NCBI GenBank assembly: GCA_030737875.1
Contig: CM060911.1
Location: 97,236,599 to 97,300,598, forward strand
Reading direction: 5' to 3'
DNA from: Allium sativum
Lineage: Eukaryota > Streptophyta > Magnoliopsida > Asparagales > Amaryllidaceae
Length of the DNA: 64,000 nt
Below are positions 49,084-61,708 of the stretch, piece by piece. Under the pieces are notes generated by a model. The model searched no databases and was not told the origin of the DNA. It worked only from the letters and a program-made list of their open reading frames with translations. Positions within the stretch are counted from its first letter, which is position 1, and each line of letters begins with the position of its first letter. A program made the position numbers and the translations under genes.

Positions 49084-49769
49084 ATGGCACCATTGATGAA
49101 GAGGACCGCTAGGAAAAGACTCACATCAAACCATACCGAGAGATTGCTAGCCAAGAGAGCGAGAGTGGGTGATTCAAAAGATGTCAGAGAGAGGTCACCA
49201 AGTGATGACGAGGGTACCCAACGGACATCAGAGGCATCGAATGTCGGCAGGTAAGAACCAATGGAGCAAGAGCAAGACAGTCAGGAACCCTCAGAGGAAG
49301 ATGATATACTGATGATCGAGACAAGTTTTGGAGATAGTGATGGTGACGACGCCAGTGACCGGGATGAGGATGAGGCGGAGGATATGGGCGTCGATGGTGA
49401 TGATGAAGAAGAATATGAGGAGGAAGAGGAAGTTGTACCCGAGACACCGATCGCTGACATGGAGGACAGCCAGAGGAGTTTGTCGACCCAGCATTTGTGA
49501 TATGGATGAGACTGGAGTAGGCACTCTTTGAGTATTATGCAGTGGGAGGATGGGTAGAGATCTTTGGAGACTATGGCTATCCCTCGATTCAGGTGTACAT
49601 GATTCCACCCGTGGAGGTTATAGAGATTTCTGACGACGAGGAAAAGGAACCGGCTAACCAGGGGATTATGGAGGTTGTAGAGCCGTCAGATAACGATGAT
49701 GAGGTGGTTGAAGTCGTAAACATTTCCGATGACGAGTGGATTGTGATTGATAGTGACCCGGAGGAGTAG
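49084..49769 (+). pseudogene. Acidic 3' accessory ORF downstream of pol, broken
   Basis: It starts MAPLMKRTARKR, with a basic, nuclear-localisation-like N-terminus (KRTARKR, AKRAR in the first 30 residues). A TAA at 49252-49254 interrupts the frame, which then continues into a very acidic stretch (49261-49500, rich in D/E). A probable single-base shift near 49470 moves the reading to a third frame, with a TAG at 49518. The C-terminus has VIEISDDEE, VVNISDDEW and IVIDSDPEE, which resemble SUMO-interacting motifs (hydrophobic core followed by acidic residues), and stops at 49769. I do not recognise a named family. The position between integrase and polypurine tract, and the intron-like leader, suggest a separately expressed product. 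It may once have been about 225-230 residues. Confidence 0.55.
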
Positions 49770-49989
49770 GGAGAAGTGTTGTGTTTCGACTATGTATGTG
49801 TACAATATGTAGCTATAACTTGATTTAGTCAATTATAGCCTAGGTATTGTAGTATGTATGTATGACTAGTACGAGTATGAACTAGTGTATAATTATAATG
49901 TACTAAGTAGTAAGTGATATGAAGTATCATCTTTTGGGAAAAATTCTTTCTATCTGTCTTACTTTTAATTTCGGGGACGAAATTCCTAT

Positions 49990-50002
49990 AAGGGGGGTGG
50001 AC
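49990..50002 (+). promoter_or_regulatory. Polypurine tract of Tekay-like element
   Basis: AAGGGGGGTGGAC lies immediately before the 3' LTR, preceded by TTTCGGGGACGAAATTCC. The GGGGACGAAA block is shared with the gene-less elements. Confidence 0.9.
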
Positions 50003-53000
50003 TATAATGTCTCGACTTTTTCAACTATTTTTCAAATCATTTTAATAAGGAATTTAAAATGGGGTTTCTATTTAAAATCAAAACTAAAGAGATTTTGGAA
50101 ATAAATATATATGTATAAGCATATGTATAGAAAAATAAAATAGAATATGTATATATACTTGATTTAATCTTGGAATGTAAAAGGTAAAACAAGTATAAAA
50201 TATTTAAATAGAAATATTAAGAAATAAATTCCTATGAATAGAAAATACTTCATAATGTCATTTTAAACAAGCAAGGAGTTAAAAACAAGAAGCCTGGGAA
50301 CATAAATTAGATGAAGAGCATTTGTTCATTTAAAAATAGAGAAGGACTTTGGGATAAAACAACACAATATGTATGTGTATAACAAGAAGACAAGTCGGCT
50401 ACAACATAAACAAAGCACACATAAACCATTTGAGCTTTTTATAAAATAAATATCTCATACAAGAGACAAAAACAATTTCCATAGTAAGAACAAATGCATT
50501 TAATAAAAGTTGCCTTGAATAGTAAACTAGGATTTCAAAACCATACTCTAAAACACCTAGAGAAAATATTTGATTAATATTGCATGTGCATTACTTAGCA
50601 AAGAAGGAAATATCTAGTAAGAAGGAGACAAGAATAACAATTTTTATATTGATTTAAAATCTAAGGAGGAATCCTAGCATTTAATGAGAGCATGCTCCAA
50701 CCTTCTAGAAGAATCAGCCTAGTATCCATTCATTGGCTAGGAACCTAAATGGGACAAACTTTCCATGCATGTGCCGTAGGATACTAAGGGGAGAGGAGGG
50801 TTGAGGCTAAATGATTTTCACTATTAAAACATGTGCAGAAAATTCATATTTTAACCATGAACTCCACTATAAATACACTTAAAAACCCTCATATTTTCTC
50901 ACAACAAAAACTGAGTATACATCTCATTTCTGAAGCAATATTTTCTGGAAAAACTTGGAAAGCATTTAGGTGAGTGAAACACCTTTAAATTTCTTGGTTT
51001 AAAACCTTTACTGTAAACAGTTTTGTATATTTAGTTTAATAGCAAAGTTCTGTTTTGATCATTGTGTTACTGTCAACTAGTAAGGAGTAATGATCGAATA
51101 ACCGGATCTACACCTATAAGGCCTAAGATCCATGTAGAAATATGCTAGAATGGTTGTGTAAGTTTGTTAAATGATTAAGCATTTAGTTAAGCACCTGTAC
51201 TGTGTTTTGAAGAACACAGAGTATGTGCATATGAATCCTAGGAGCAATTAGAAAATAAAGTCCTCACCTTTGTTTGATAACAATGTATTGAATGTAGTAA
51301 AATTACATTCCCCATTCACAGATCTATTAGATGGAAATAACACTTCAAAGTTTATATATGTAAAAACAGAATACAGTAAAACTCTCTGTATTGCAAATTC
51401 AAAGTGGATTTTCAAATGGTGTAAAAACTCGTTTTGATTACATGAATAGAATCGCTGATCGAAGTGATGATTTTTAATATGAAAATCATGATTTTTAAGT
51501 TAGTGGATCAAGAGAAATTCGGGTATGAACGGAATGGGTTTTGGGGCAAATTCCGATCATCGGAGCCACCAGAGGTCGGGCGGGTGGGAGGAGAGCTTCA
51601 TCGGGGATAGGAGCATCGGGGAAAAATACAAGTTAATTTTTCTAATGTGTGGATCTTGAAAACAAATCGAAAATAGGGTTTTTGGTTGGTTTATGGGTTT
51701 GATTCTTTGCGTCGGAATTGTTCGTCAAAGGTGAAGGGTTAGGGGTGCGTTCATGGGGGAATAGCGGCGTTGGGGACCCATGATGGCATGGCAGGAAGCG
51801 GACGGGGTATTGTGGTCCAGGCGCGGTGATGGTTTTCTTGGAGGACGGTTTACTGTCGAGATGAGGTGGAATGGTGATTTTACTGTAGCGTCGGAGAAAA
51901 TGCGATCAGGTGGGTGATGGTCGGACTGGAGGTGGAGCGTGACTGTTCTGGAGTGGTGCGGTGGCTCCTCGTTGAGCGGTGGTGGTGTGCACGTGCACCA
52001 CCATGCACTGATACCTGGGGAAGAAAGGAAGTGCCAAACAGTTTTGGCACTTCCCAAATACTGTGTATTGGCACTTGCCAAAATCAAGTGCTTGGCACTT
52101 GCCATGTCTGGTTTGGCACTTGCCAAAACCAGTGCATTTGGCACTTGCCAAACAGGGTGTTTGGCACTTGCCAAATCCGGTACTTGACACTTGCCAAGGC
52201 CGGTGTTCTAGTATTTGCCAAACCGACTTCGATGAACACGATATTTTAAATTTAATAATAGTTTTAAATTTAAAATGTGAAATAAATAAATTATAAATTA
52301 AATAAATAAATAAAAAGAAAAAGTTTTTATTTAATTAAGCCAAGGCAAGTGAATAATAGCAGCAGCAGATCAAACTGACAAGTTCGACTGTAGGAGTACG
52401 ATTGGTTTAAAATTTAAATTATACATGGATAAATAATTTAAAATTTTATTATTTAAATTCTTTAAAATTAAATAATCATAAGGAAGAAATAAAAAGGAAA
52501 TGAAAGAGTTTGAAACGTCGCCCGAGCAGAAATGACAAAAGAGAAGATTATACAGTGTGCGAAGCACGGGCATTTCCAAAGGATGAACAAAACACTGTTT
52601 AAACCACATACACCTCAACTGATTATTTTTAAGGGATAATTTAACTATTCTGATATAAACAAACACTGTTTGTAAAAAGGATAATTTAATCTGTAACTGA
52701 GTAATACTCATGATTTAACTGATAAAAATTTATCGACTGTAAAAAGATATTCGTACATCGTTTCGAAGAGTCCGGAATAGATATTCCACTTCGACTCGAA
52801 GTATACGACGCGTATCAGAATGTTGAAGTCAACGAGATGCAAGCGTTATTTTAAAAAAGTATTTTTGGTCTGTTCGGTCCTAGAACAAACCCGAATGGAC
52901 GAGTGTCTGACAACGTATGTCAGTTAGATTCTACGCATCGAATTTACGTAAGTATATTACGTTGGTAGCGGAGAAATTCGTTTCTCTTAGCTTTATTACC

Positions 53001-53453
53001 CGTAATATATTTGGGTAATCGAATGGGTATTTCTAACGGATAGGATGATTTGGCATTCAAAGAATCAAAAGAAATAAATCTGTCAGGGGAAAGACGTGAC
53101 CTCAAAACTTCACAACCCGGAAGTAACAAAAGTTGGGGTAGGCAGCATGGCTAGTTGTGTCATTCCCAAGCATGGTATATTATCACCATCTAGAGGATTT
53201 CCATATTTAACTTCTTAAATCTCTTTCGCTGCTGTAGCTTTCAGAAATGGTAAATCGAGCTCAACCGTAGGAGTGATAATATATTCACCACACTCAAGCT
53301 AAATGAGTGGACGGTCATGTGTGGCCGGGTTACAAGACGTTCTTGTTGAACCCCAGTGTATCCTCTCTAGAATACACTGATCGGTGGGTGCTCCCATACC
53401 CTGTCTGTTGGAATCCAAACTTCAATATGCGCTCTGCGACTTTTAGATTTGTT
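50003..53453 (+). mobile_element. 3' LTR of the Tekay-like element, 3' end missing
   Basis: It starts TATAATGTCTCG (TG mutated to TA) and aligns with 14376-17101 then 43065-43812, which gives a clean view of the site before L1 inserted (GTAAC at 52693-52697). At about 53453 it switches to sequence of another LTR (TTAGTCAAAAACGGG), so the last 630 bp or so of the LTR and the 3' target duplication are lost. TATA at 50868-50875, donor-like GT at 50970. Confidence 0.9.
52029..52222 (+). repeat. TTGGCACTTGCCAA palindrome array, 3' LTR copy
   Basis: It is the counterpart of 16411-16624, with about seven units. The palindromes are again better kept than the spacers. Confidence 0.9.
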
Positions 53454-54560
53454 TAGTCAAAAACGGGATATGGGACACAGGGAGGACTTGACGTTTCCTT
53501 CTAGCTATGGGTGATTTCATGGTATGGAGTCCAGACATTTATATGTTTTTACCTATGTGGATGATGGATAGCGAGACGCTTCAGATATATCGGTTACTAC
53601 GGAGCCGATAGATAAGTCCTATAGGATCGGGAAACGTGCATTTAGGTATAACTAATCCACTAAGTGTGGATCGACCTTGCAGGATCCAAGGGTTCGCTAG
53701 CGTCCGAACCCTGAGGCATTTGCTAGAGTGTCCTGAAGTCGGCAAGGAGTACATCCCTTTCCTCGACTCATGACGGAATCCAATTTCCAATACGTGACAT
53801 TTCAGTTTAGATTGTAGATCCTAATATGGAGACATAGTAGGATGGGGTACTATGCCATCTATGATTGAAACATTTATATTTGAGGTTGATTGATACACTA
53901 TGAACTTATAGTAATATTAAAATGATTTGTTTTAAAAGTACCAAGCATGTTTGGCTATTATAAGGGAAAACTCTATCCTCCGGGTTGCGTTGCATTGTGT
54001 GATGGGACCTGAGTCTTATAATAGCTTCATTTTTCAAAAGCCAATGCGTTGTTTATAAACTGTTTTATGCACTGGTATTCTTGAAAGAAAACCCGTTTCG
54101 TGTTATACGGCGTTGTCCTTTGATTTACTTTATTTTTAAAGTAAAGTATAATAACTGTTTTAGTTCTCACACCAGTCACATGACTGACCTGAAGTTTATT
54201 GTTTTAACCTAAACTCTGGGTGCCCCTATTTTCCATATGGGCAGCTAGTAGCTTTGGTTTTTCAGATATTATATTCACAGGATCCTGGATTTACAGCTAG
54301 TACTATACTCGGAAAGATCTGTATTCGTGTATTTCTTTCAGTTGTGTTATGTATTATTTTTCCACTGCACTTTAATTTTAAATCTTTGATATTTTTCTGA
54401 TGTATATTATTTATTCATACTCTGTTATATTCTTTTACTCTGATGTAATTGTTGTAATAACAATGAAATGTTCTGTCGTTTGTGTTCTGATTAGTCTTGT
54501 CCTCAAAGCAGTCCGCCTTCTTGTTATGTTTAGGACGGCCGAGAAGTTCGGGTTGCTACA
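53454..54560 (+). mobile_element. 5' LTR, last 1.1 kb, of a truncated long-LTR element
   Basis: It begins abruptly in a block matching 28855 onward (GTCAAAAACGGGA...) and runs to GGTTGCTACA, followed by a primer-binding site at 54563-54574. It includes the CCTATCCTCCGG, CTCACACCAG and TTTTCCACTGC blocks. The 5' part was lost in the junction with the Tekay 3' LTR. Confidence 0.88.
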
Positions 54561-55620
54561 GTTGGTATCAGAGCTTTGGTTTACGAAGCTCGAGAACAAG
54601 ACACATTAGAACCAAACGAAAGAATTCGTTAGAGATTGGATTGGTAATATCCAATGAGAATGACTCGTTAGAGATAGGATCAGTAGTATCTAAGAACAAG
54701 TGTGAAGAGTGTTATTTTTGAAATAAAAATGAAAACAAACTTTATTTTGAAAATTTAAACCCTATTATACGTATTTGAATATTTTATTTTAAATTGATTT
54801 GGACTACCGAGTATATGAAGATTTTGCATATACGCCTAGCTAGTGTGTGTACGAAGTCTCAAATATACTATATGGATATTTAATCACAATCTAGTCGCCC
54901 GGGCATGAATCTGATGATGTGGCCACATGATCAGCATTCATGTTCGAGTTTCGAAAGTGAGATTTATTTATATTTCCAATTGACTACTGTGAGAACCAAA
55001 ATTTAGATAGGGTTATTGTTGTGATTTGGCACAAAAAATATGATTTTTATGCATATATAGAAAGATATATGTTTGAAAATTTAATCAAACAATTGATTGC
55101 TGGTTTTGTTGTTTGATTAATAAAAATATGGGAATGATAATTATTTTTTCCAATATGATAATGGATGGTAAATTTAGCCAAATTGAATCAAATATGGAAA
55201 TGAATTGAAATTTGATTGGAATTGCATGCATATACATGTATAAACATTGAACATGTCATAACATAGAAGTTAAGAAGAGGAATAAAATTGTATGCCCGAC
55301 AAATAGGTACATGTTTACTATTTTCTTGGGTTTTGATGATTTTATGATCCGACTGGCTAGTCGCTTGGCCTTTTCTTTTTCTTTTGGATTGGTGAGGGGC
55401 CTGTGAGGCAAGTTGCGGTTTTAAAAGTCTCCCCGTACAAAGGAGGTTATGGCAAAAAAATTCGAAAATTTAGAGTGTTAGCCAAATTTTTGAGAAACTT
55501 GGAAATTCTTAGAAACTGGAAAGTTTAAGAATGAAAGCTACAATGAAAGTTGAGTTGGTTGGTTAAAAAACTTTCAGCTACGTTTCTCTTCGAGGACGAA
55601 AAGATTTTAAGTGGGGGAAA
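54561..55620 (+). mobile_element. Internal region of the truncated long-LTR element (1060 bp)
   Basis: Primer-binding site 54563-54574; GCCCGACAAATAGGTACATG at 55294-55313; CGAGGACGAAAAG and polypurine tract AAGTGGGGGAAA (55609-55620). It is diverged from the 1037-bp regions but collinear. No gene is seen. Confidence 0.85.
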
Positions 55621-55756
55621 TGGTAACAACTTGGATTTTCAGAACCAATTTAAATTTTTTGTTTTAGCTATTTTAATGTATTTTGAAAATTTAAAATGAT
55701 TTATTTTAAAAAATAACGACTAAAAATTTATTTCAATCGAAGTTAGAATGTATAAA
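55621..55756 (+). mobile_element. 3' LTR start, cut by the next insertion
   Basis: TGGTAACAACTTGG is a decayed LTR start. After 136 bp it is interrupted by a fresh LTR start at 55757. Confidence 0.8.
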
Positions 55757-57056
55757 TGTAACAACCCGGAAATCTGAGCCAATTTAAAAATTTTATTTTG
55801 GCAATTTTAATGAATTTTGAATATTTAAAATGAATTATTTTAAATAATAACAACGAGAAATTTATTTTGAATAGAATTAGTACGGAAATATTTATTTGAA
55901 TCGACGTTAGAATATAAATATTTATTTTCAATTATAAAAGGAATTGAAAATGGCGCGGTAGTTTGAAAATTCGATTTCAAATTTCAAATGAATGTACATG
56001 ATTCAAAATACTTCGGATTTTGGCGAAACCAATAGTATTTGAATCTTTTTGAGAATATCATTCCAACGAATCCGAAAATTTGAAATTTCATAGAGGGAAT
56101 AAAAAGTTATGTCCAATTGAAAATTCAGAATAGTCGCTATGGAGTTTTGGCCCTTGAAAATGGAAATTTTGCAGACGACCTTCGTTTTCGACGAAACCAC
56201 TTTTGTTGGATCCGGGATGTCAAGTTATTGCTAGATTCCAAAATTCATAATTTTTCGAATCAGTATGTAAGCATGGCAAAAGGAAACATGTTTTGATATT
56301 TTCAGTCAATTTCGATCGACCAGAAAATGGCCATTTTTAAACGATCTCAGAATTTGATGAAATTAGTTTTGTTAGGATCGTATCGTCAATACGAAGCTAG
56401 AAAATATTTTTCGGGAATTTTTAACGTCCGTATGTGGCCCCGGTAAATTGAAATGTACATTTAAATTCAATATATTGATTTATATTTTGATTTTGATGAA
56501 AACTGATTGAAACGATCGGATTAGCTTATGATACATATCCCATTGTGTTCAGAATGGTGGTGATTAGCTAGGAGCGACAGTCGTTGGGTCTCGTTTGGAG
56601 GTCGAATGAAAAACCAACCTTTTAGAGAATAAATTGATTAAATTATTAAATTATTATATAATCTCTCTACCTCACCCCTGTCTCTCCACTCTCTCCCTCT
56701 AAGTCAACCCGTTGAAAAGAAAATAAAGAAAAAAAACAACAATCGAATCGAGACCCTCCCTTTACGCCGCCGCGACGGCCGCCACAGCCTCCACCCCGCC
56801 GTCGACCCCCCCTCTGGCCAACCCCCACGCTAGCGCCCCCTCAGTTCCCTCCTACCAAAACCGTACACCCTAAACCCCCACCCAAATCGACAGTCGTGCC
56901 CCCAAATCGCGCCACCACCAGGCTGACTGCCGGCGCAGCCTGCTCCCTCTCCGCCACCTCCTCCTGAGCCGACGATGACCCCCCTCATTCCTTAAAACGA
57001 TATGAGTTTTTATATTTATTATTTGATATTATTTTCACTTTTTTATAGGTTATTAT
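55757..57056 (+). mobile_element. LTR head (1.3 kb) of another long-LTR element
   Basis: TGTAACAACCCGGAAATCTG starts a new LTR with the usual head blocks, TATATAATC near 56653, a CT-rich then GC-rich leader (56750-56960), and an AT-rich start of the hairpin zone. It is interrupted at 57057 by the next element. The rest is beyond the window. Confidence 0.85.
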
Positions 57057-58750
57057 TGTAATAACCCGGAAATTCTAAGCCAGTTTAAATTTTTTATTTT
57101 GGCAATTTTAGCGAATTTTGAATATTTAAAATGGATTATTTTAAATAATAACGACGAGAAATTTAATTTGAATAGAATTAGAACTTATATATTTATATAG
57201 ATCGTCGTTAGAATATAAAATTTTATTTATAATTATAAAAGGAATTGAAAATGGCGCGGTAGTTCGATAATTCGATTTCAAATTTCAATTGAACATACCT
57301 GCTGCAAAATAAACCGGAGTTTAGCGAAAACAAAAATATTTGAATCTAATTGAGAATATCTTTCCAACGAAAGTGACGAAAGGTGAGAACGGCGAAGATT
57401 TCTACATAAGAAGAGTAGCGAGGTTTGGTTTAACCATTCGATGAGAACTCCTCACCTTTAATTTAAATTTCTAGTTAAAAATATATACTAGGATGTAGAC
57501 AGTGTTTAGTAGCACCCGACACCCGTCGTCCACAGACCGTGGACAGCTTGTATGCTTGTTTGTTTGATTTTGATGTGTAGTTGATTGTGTGATGTAATGT
57601 GAAAAGAATTAAAATATTTATGTAGATAAAAATATTTTATAGTTGAAAATATAATTTTTAACATGAATGTGAATAAATAAATATAAACAAATAGGACGAT
57701 TTGTTTATATACACACATTTGACTGATATTGATTGGGACGATAAATTTTACACATCGCCCAACTGCACAAATAAAATTTGTGTTTGATTGTTTGAAACCC
57801 CACACGGGTATTGGGAGGATATTTGGCATACATTAATCCCAATTATTTAGCTGTATGTCGATCGATTGGTCGACAGACTGTGTAAGGGTTAATTATTTAT
57901 ATTTAATGCTTATGCAGTTGTGTGGTGCACTCTGGATGATGGTTGATTATTTTTCGTTGTTAATTTATACATGTGTTGTAGAAAATCCATATAATTAACA
58001 TTATATGGTAATTGATTGGGCCTCATTCCAGTTTTGAAATAGAATATCTGAATAGAAATATTTGAAAAGAGATATTTGAAATATAATATTTGAAAAGAGA
58101 TATTTGAAATATAATATTTGAAAATAGAAATATATGAAGTCGTGTTGATTAGATTAACACCATTTTGACGTGAACGATATTTATATCGATTTCATTCATT
58201 TTTTAATGAATATTGAAAAGTGATTTCAATAATCGAATATTATAGAATTCAAATCGAATTAAAATTAAATTGAAATGATTTGTAATTTGAATTAATTTGA
58301 AATGATTTGAAATTTGGATTAAGTTGAAATGAATTGAAATTCGAAATAAATTGAATAGAATTGAAATTCGAATTGAACTGAAATCGAAGTGAATTGAAAT
58401 CGATTTGAAATGAAATTAAAAAGAATTTATATTGGAATATTCAATTTTGATTAGAAATTGAATATGAAGTTGAAATCGTTTCGAAAACGAATTTAAAAAG
58501 ATTTGTAAAATTCGTTTCGAAAGGAAATCGACGAAGTATATATTATATATATATCATATATATAATATAATGGCCAGAATAGAACGCGCCGTGCCGCGGC
58601 AGTTCGTGAATTTCGACCATTGACTTCGAAAGGATATTGCGGGAGATCTGACCGTCAGATTCTCCCAAAACCGGGACCGTTGGGTTCGTATCGGAAAGAG
58701 CTTTCTAACGAATATTAGAAATTAGAAATCTAATGGTTAGATTTGGAATT

Positions 58751-58960
58751 ATGTCAAAATCAAATCTGGAAAAGGTCGTTTTAAGTGTAGTTCGATGGCC
58801 ATTGATGGAAATCGACTGTACAGGCCTTGATAAAATTATTAAAAATATCAATAATTTGTGTAAAATCATAAGAAATGATTTAGGAAGAATTGGGATGAAA
58901 AACTCCATATTTGAAAAGATAAAAATAGATTTTTATCGAAATAAACTAGTTTTAAACTAG
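58751..58960 (+). CDS. Putative 69-aa LTR-encoded small protein, third lineage
   Basis: It starts MSKSNLEKV and ends KLVLN-TAG, aligning without gaps to 27277-27486. The shared core is VRWPL.EIDCTGLDKIIKNI, with NNLC following. An in-frame ATG further upstream gives a 75-residue version, but the shared start is at 58751. The function is unknown. Confidence 0.35.
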   Translation: MSKSNLEKVVLSVVRWPLMEIDCTGLDKIIKNINNLCKIIRNDLGRIGMKNSIFEKIKIDFYRNKLVLN

Positions 58961-59240
58961 AATTATAATTCTATTTAATTTTAAATAAATAAATTGATTT
59001 GAAATGGTTTTAAAAGAACCATAATTTCCAATAATTGAATTGGAATGGATTTGAATCGAAATTGTCTTCGGAATATTTCGATGTTTGGACTTCGTGATGA
59101 CACAGATATTGTTGTGGGAATTTGAAAGATATATTAATATCGTTATTTCCAACACGATATTTGTTAGTCGTAGAATTTGATATTGAATATAAGCCAGTAT
59201 ATTTTCTATTCAGAGCCTTGTATTTACTATCAAATGGGAT

Positions 59241-59700
59241 TTGGGTTTGTCGTGAATGGTGTCTTCATTAACACTGTTCTTAAGCCCAGTTGAGAAAAAG
59301 ATTAAATCTTTTATTTAGATTTAATGAAGTGTACCAATTAAACAATATTTAATTGGAATTGAATTGGTATTGATTTTTGGGTTTATCGTGAACAGTATTT
59401 TAAATAACACTTGTTCTTTAACCCGATAATTAATGGAATGTGATTTTGGGTTGTCGTGAACTGTATCTTCAATAATACTGTTGTTAGACCCAACGGAGTT
59501 AAGAAAATCAGAAACTAACAGGAGATTAGTTAAGTTGAATGGTTTCTTGGGTATTGATCTGATGTTGGTTTCGGCCTTCGGTGTTAATATTTAGGGAACT
59601 GCTCGCTTGCTAATTCACGGTTAGGGACTGATTGAAATGTGATGTGATTTTGGGGTTTATCGTGAACCGTGTTTTTAAATGACACTGATTCTTTAACCCA
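59241..59700 (+). repeat. Four dispersed copies of a GGGTTT(G/A)TCGTGAA hairpin
   Basis: Copies lie at 59241-59287, 59377-59424, 59445-59493 and 59649-59700. Each has TTTGGG(T)TT...CGTGAA, a short arm (GTGT or GTAT), a small loop, the matching arm (ACAC or ATAC), then TGTTCTTTAACCC-like sequence that can pair back with GGGTTT. Confidence 0.7.
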
Positions 59701-61708
59701 ATCAAAGATTAAAACTAAGTGGAGTTTTAATGAATCTTTAATCAGATTGAAAAAATCGAGAATGGAGTATCACCAGTTTTACTCCAGACGGTAGTTAAAT
59801 CTTTAATTAGATTTGAACGAGAAATGGTAATTGAATTTACCGATAACATTGTGGTGTTAGATATGAAGTATGACCAGATTTACTTCAAGGGATGAATAGG
59901 TTGGGATTGGGAAACAAAATAAATGATTACTTCGGTGTGGTTCGCTAATCCCGACTAGTTTGAATTGATATTCAAAGAAGATTAAAGAATAAATTTAAAG
60001 AATTTATCTTTGATAAAATTAATGGGAACCTTTCCCAAAGTATAAGGATATTGGAATAAAAGAATATTCTGAATTGGAATGAGGCGTATGTTGTGTTTGT
60101 GTAACACTTGTTTATTATATACGCGAGTTATTCAGAAAGACCGGGTTTATCCCATTCTGAATAATTGATTCGACGTGGTGTCGAGGATGAAGACGGTGGT
60201 CGAAGACCGGAGGTCTTCAACATCGTCTGGATAATTACTGATGATCTTGATTAGGCCGTACACCCAAGAGGAGGGAATCAGTTAGTGATCGTCCGGACAT
60301 ACTTGGAGATCGATGGATATGCGGGGTACCAGGTTCCTCCGGTTTCGTTCAGACCCAGAATGAACTCATAAATGGATTGTGTGTCTGACATTGGATTTTA
60401 TTCTGTGTGATTGATTTCTATTAAATATATATCTGTTTGGCGGCGGAGAATTTTTTCTCCTGCTTAACGCCCTTCTCTGAGACGTACGAGCTCAGGGGTT
60501 ATATATTGGTGGACATCAATCGCATGGAGTGAATTGCCCGTGTGGCATGCCTAAGTGGCAATTGATCATGGCTTCTGTTGAAAAGCAAAGTCTTGTGGTT
60601 GATGATCAAAGCACAGCCGTGTGGCATAGTTTTGTGTAGAGTTGATTCGCGAGCCTCACACCCCGGTTGTGAACCAGAAACGGGAGAGGACATCAGGGAG
60701 AGCATGCGTTTCCTTCTAGCTAGAAGTGGTGTCAGTGGTTTTACACGCCTTGGTGAGTTTGACTTATGTGGTTGTTGCTGTTGCGAGGCGCCTCGGATAT
60801 ATCGGTCGATCCGGGACCAATGGAGTCACCGGACTCATTTACGCCCCAAAGGGCGGGGAAACGCAGTGTTCGGGCATTTTAATCCACATCGGTGGACCGG
60901 CCCTGACGATCCAAGGGCCCACCTGAGTCTGGGTCCTGAGACTCGGGCTCGACAGTCTCAAATTGGTAGAGGACTATCTTTTTCCTCGGTTCACAGATGG
61001 AAATCCAACTTCCAAATATGTGACATTTGTGGTTTTGATTGTAGAGCCTAGTATGACGACATGATATATGGTACCCATGCCGTCTATGATTGATATTTAT
61101 GATTGAAATTGTTTTAACACTATACACTTATAATAATAATAAAAGATGAAATTTAGGGTATTGTTCTTTATTTAGCATTGCGCTGTTGTTTTATGCACTG
61201 GTGTTCTTGGGAGGAAACCTGTTCCGTGTTGTACGGCGTGGTCCTTTGATTTACCGAACTGTAAAATAAAGATTAATAACTGTTTTAGTTCTCACACCAG
61301 TCCCGTGACTGACCTGGAGTTTATTGTTTTAACCTAAACTCTGGGTGCCCTTATTTTGACATGGGCAGCTCGTAGTTTTGGTTTTGCAGATTTATATTCA
61401 TAGGATCTTGGTTTACAGCTGGAACGATATCCGGAAAGCTTTGTATCTGTATATCTACTTCTAGTTGTGTTTCGTATTATTTTCCGCTGCGATGTATTTA
61501 AATGTAATTTAAATCTCTGTTATTTTCTGTGTAATATTTATTTATACTCTGTATATTCTTGTAATTTGATGGAATTGTTGTAATATACAATGAAATGTTC
61601 TTCTGTCTGCGTTCTAATTTGTCGTGTTCTCAAAACAATCAGGCATTTCGTACGGTCTTGGTCGGTTTAGCGACTGATTCGGATCGAGAGAAATTCCTTT
61701 TCGTTACA

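Larger units (their letters stand above)
14376..53453 (+). mobile_element. Tekay/Del-like chromovirus element, interrupted by nested insertions
   Basis: 5' LTR 14376-17101 plus 43065-44440 (about 4.1 kb when joined), internal region 44441-50002, 3' LTR 50003-53453 (3' end missing). The 5' LTR is split by a 26-kb nested pair of elements. It is inserted in the integrase part of the older pol fragment after ...CGCAT. LTRs of about 4 kb, a Met primer-binding site, an integrase tail with a chromodomain-like end and the LTR start TGTAATGTCCCG all fit the Tekay lineage. Two sampled stretches of the LTR pair suggest several percent divergence, more than in the elements nested inside it. Confidence 0.9.
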
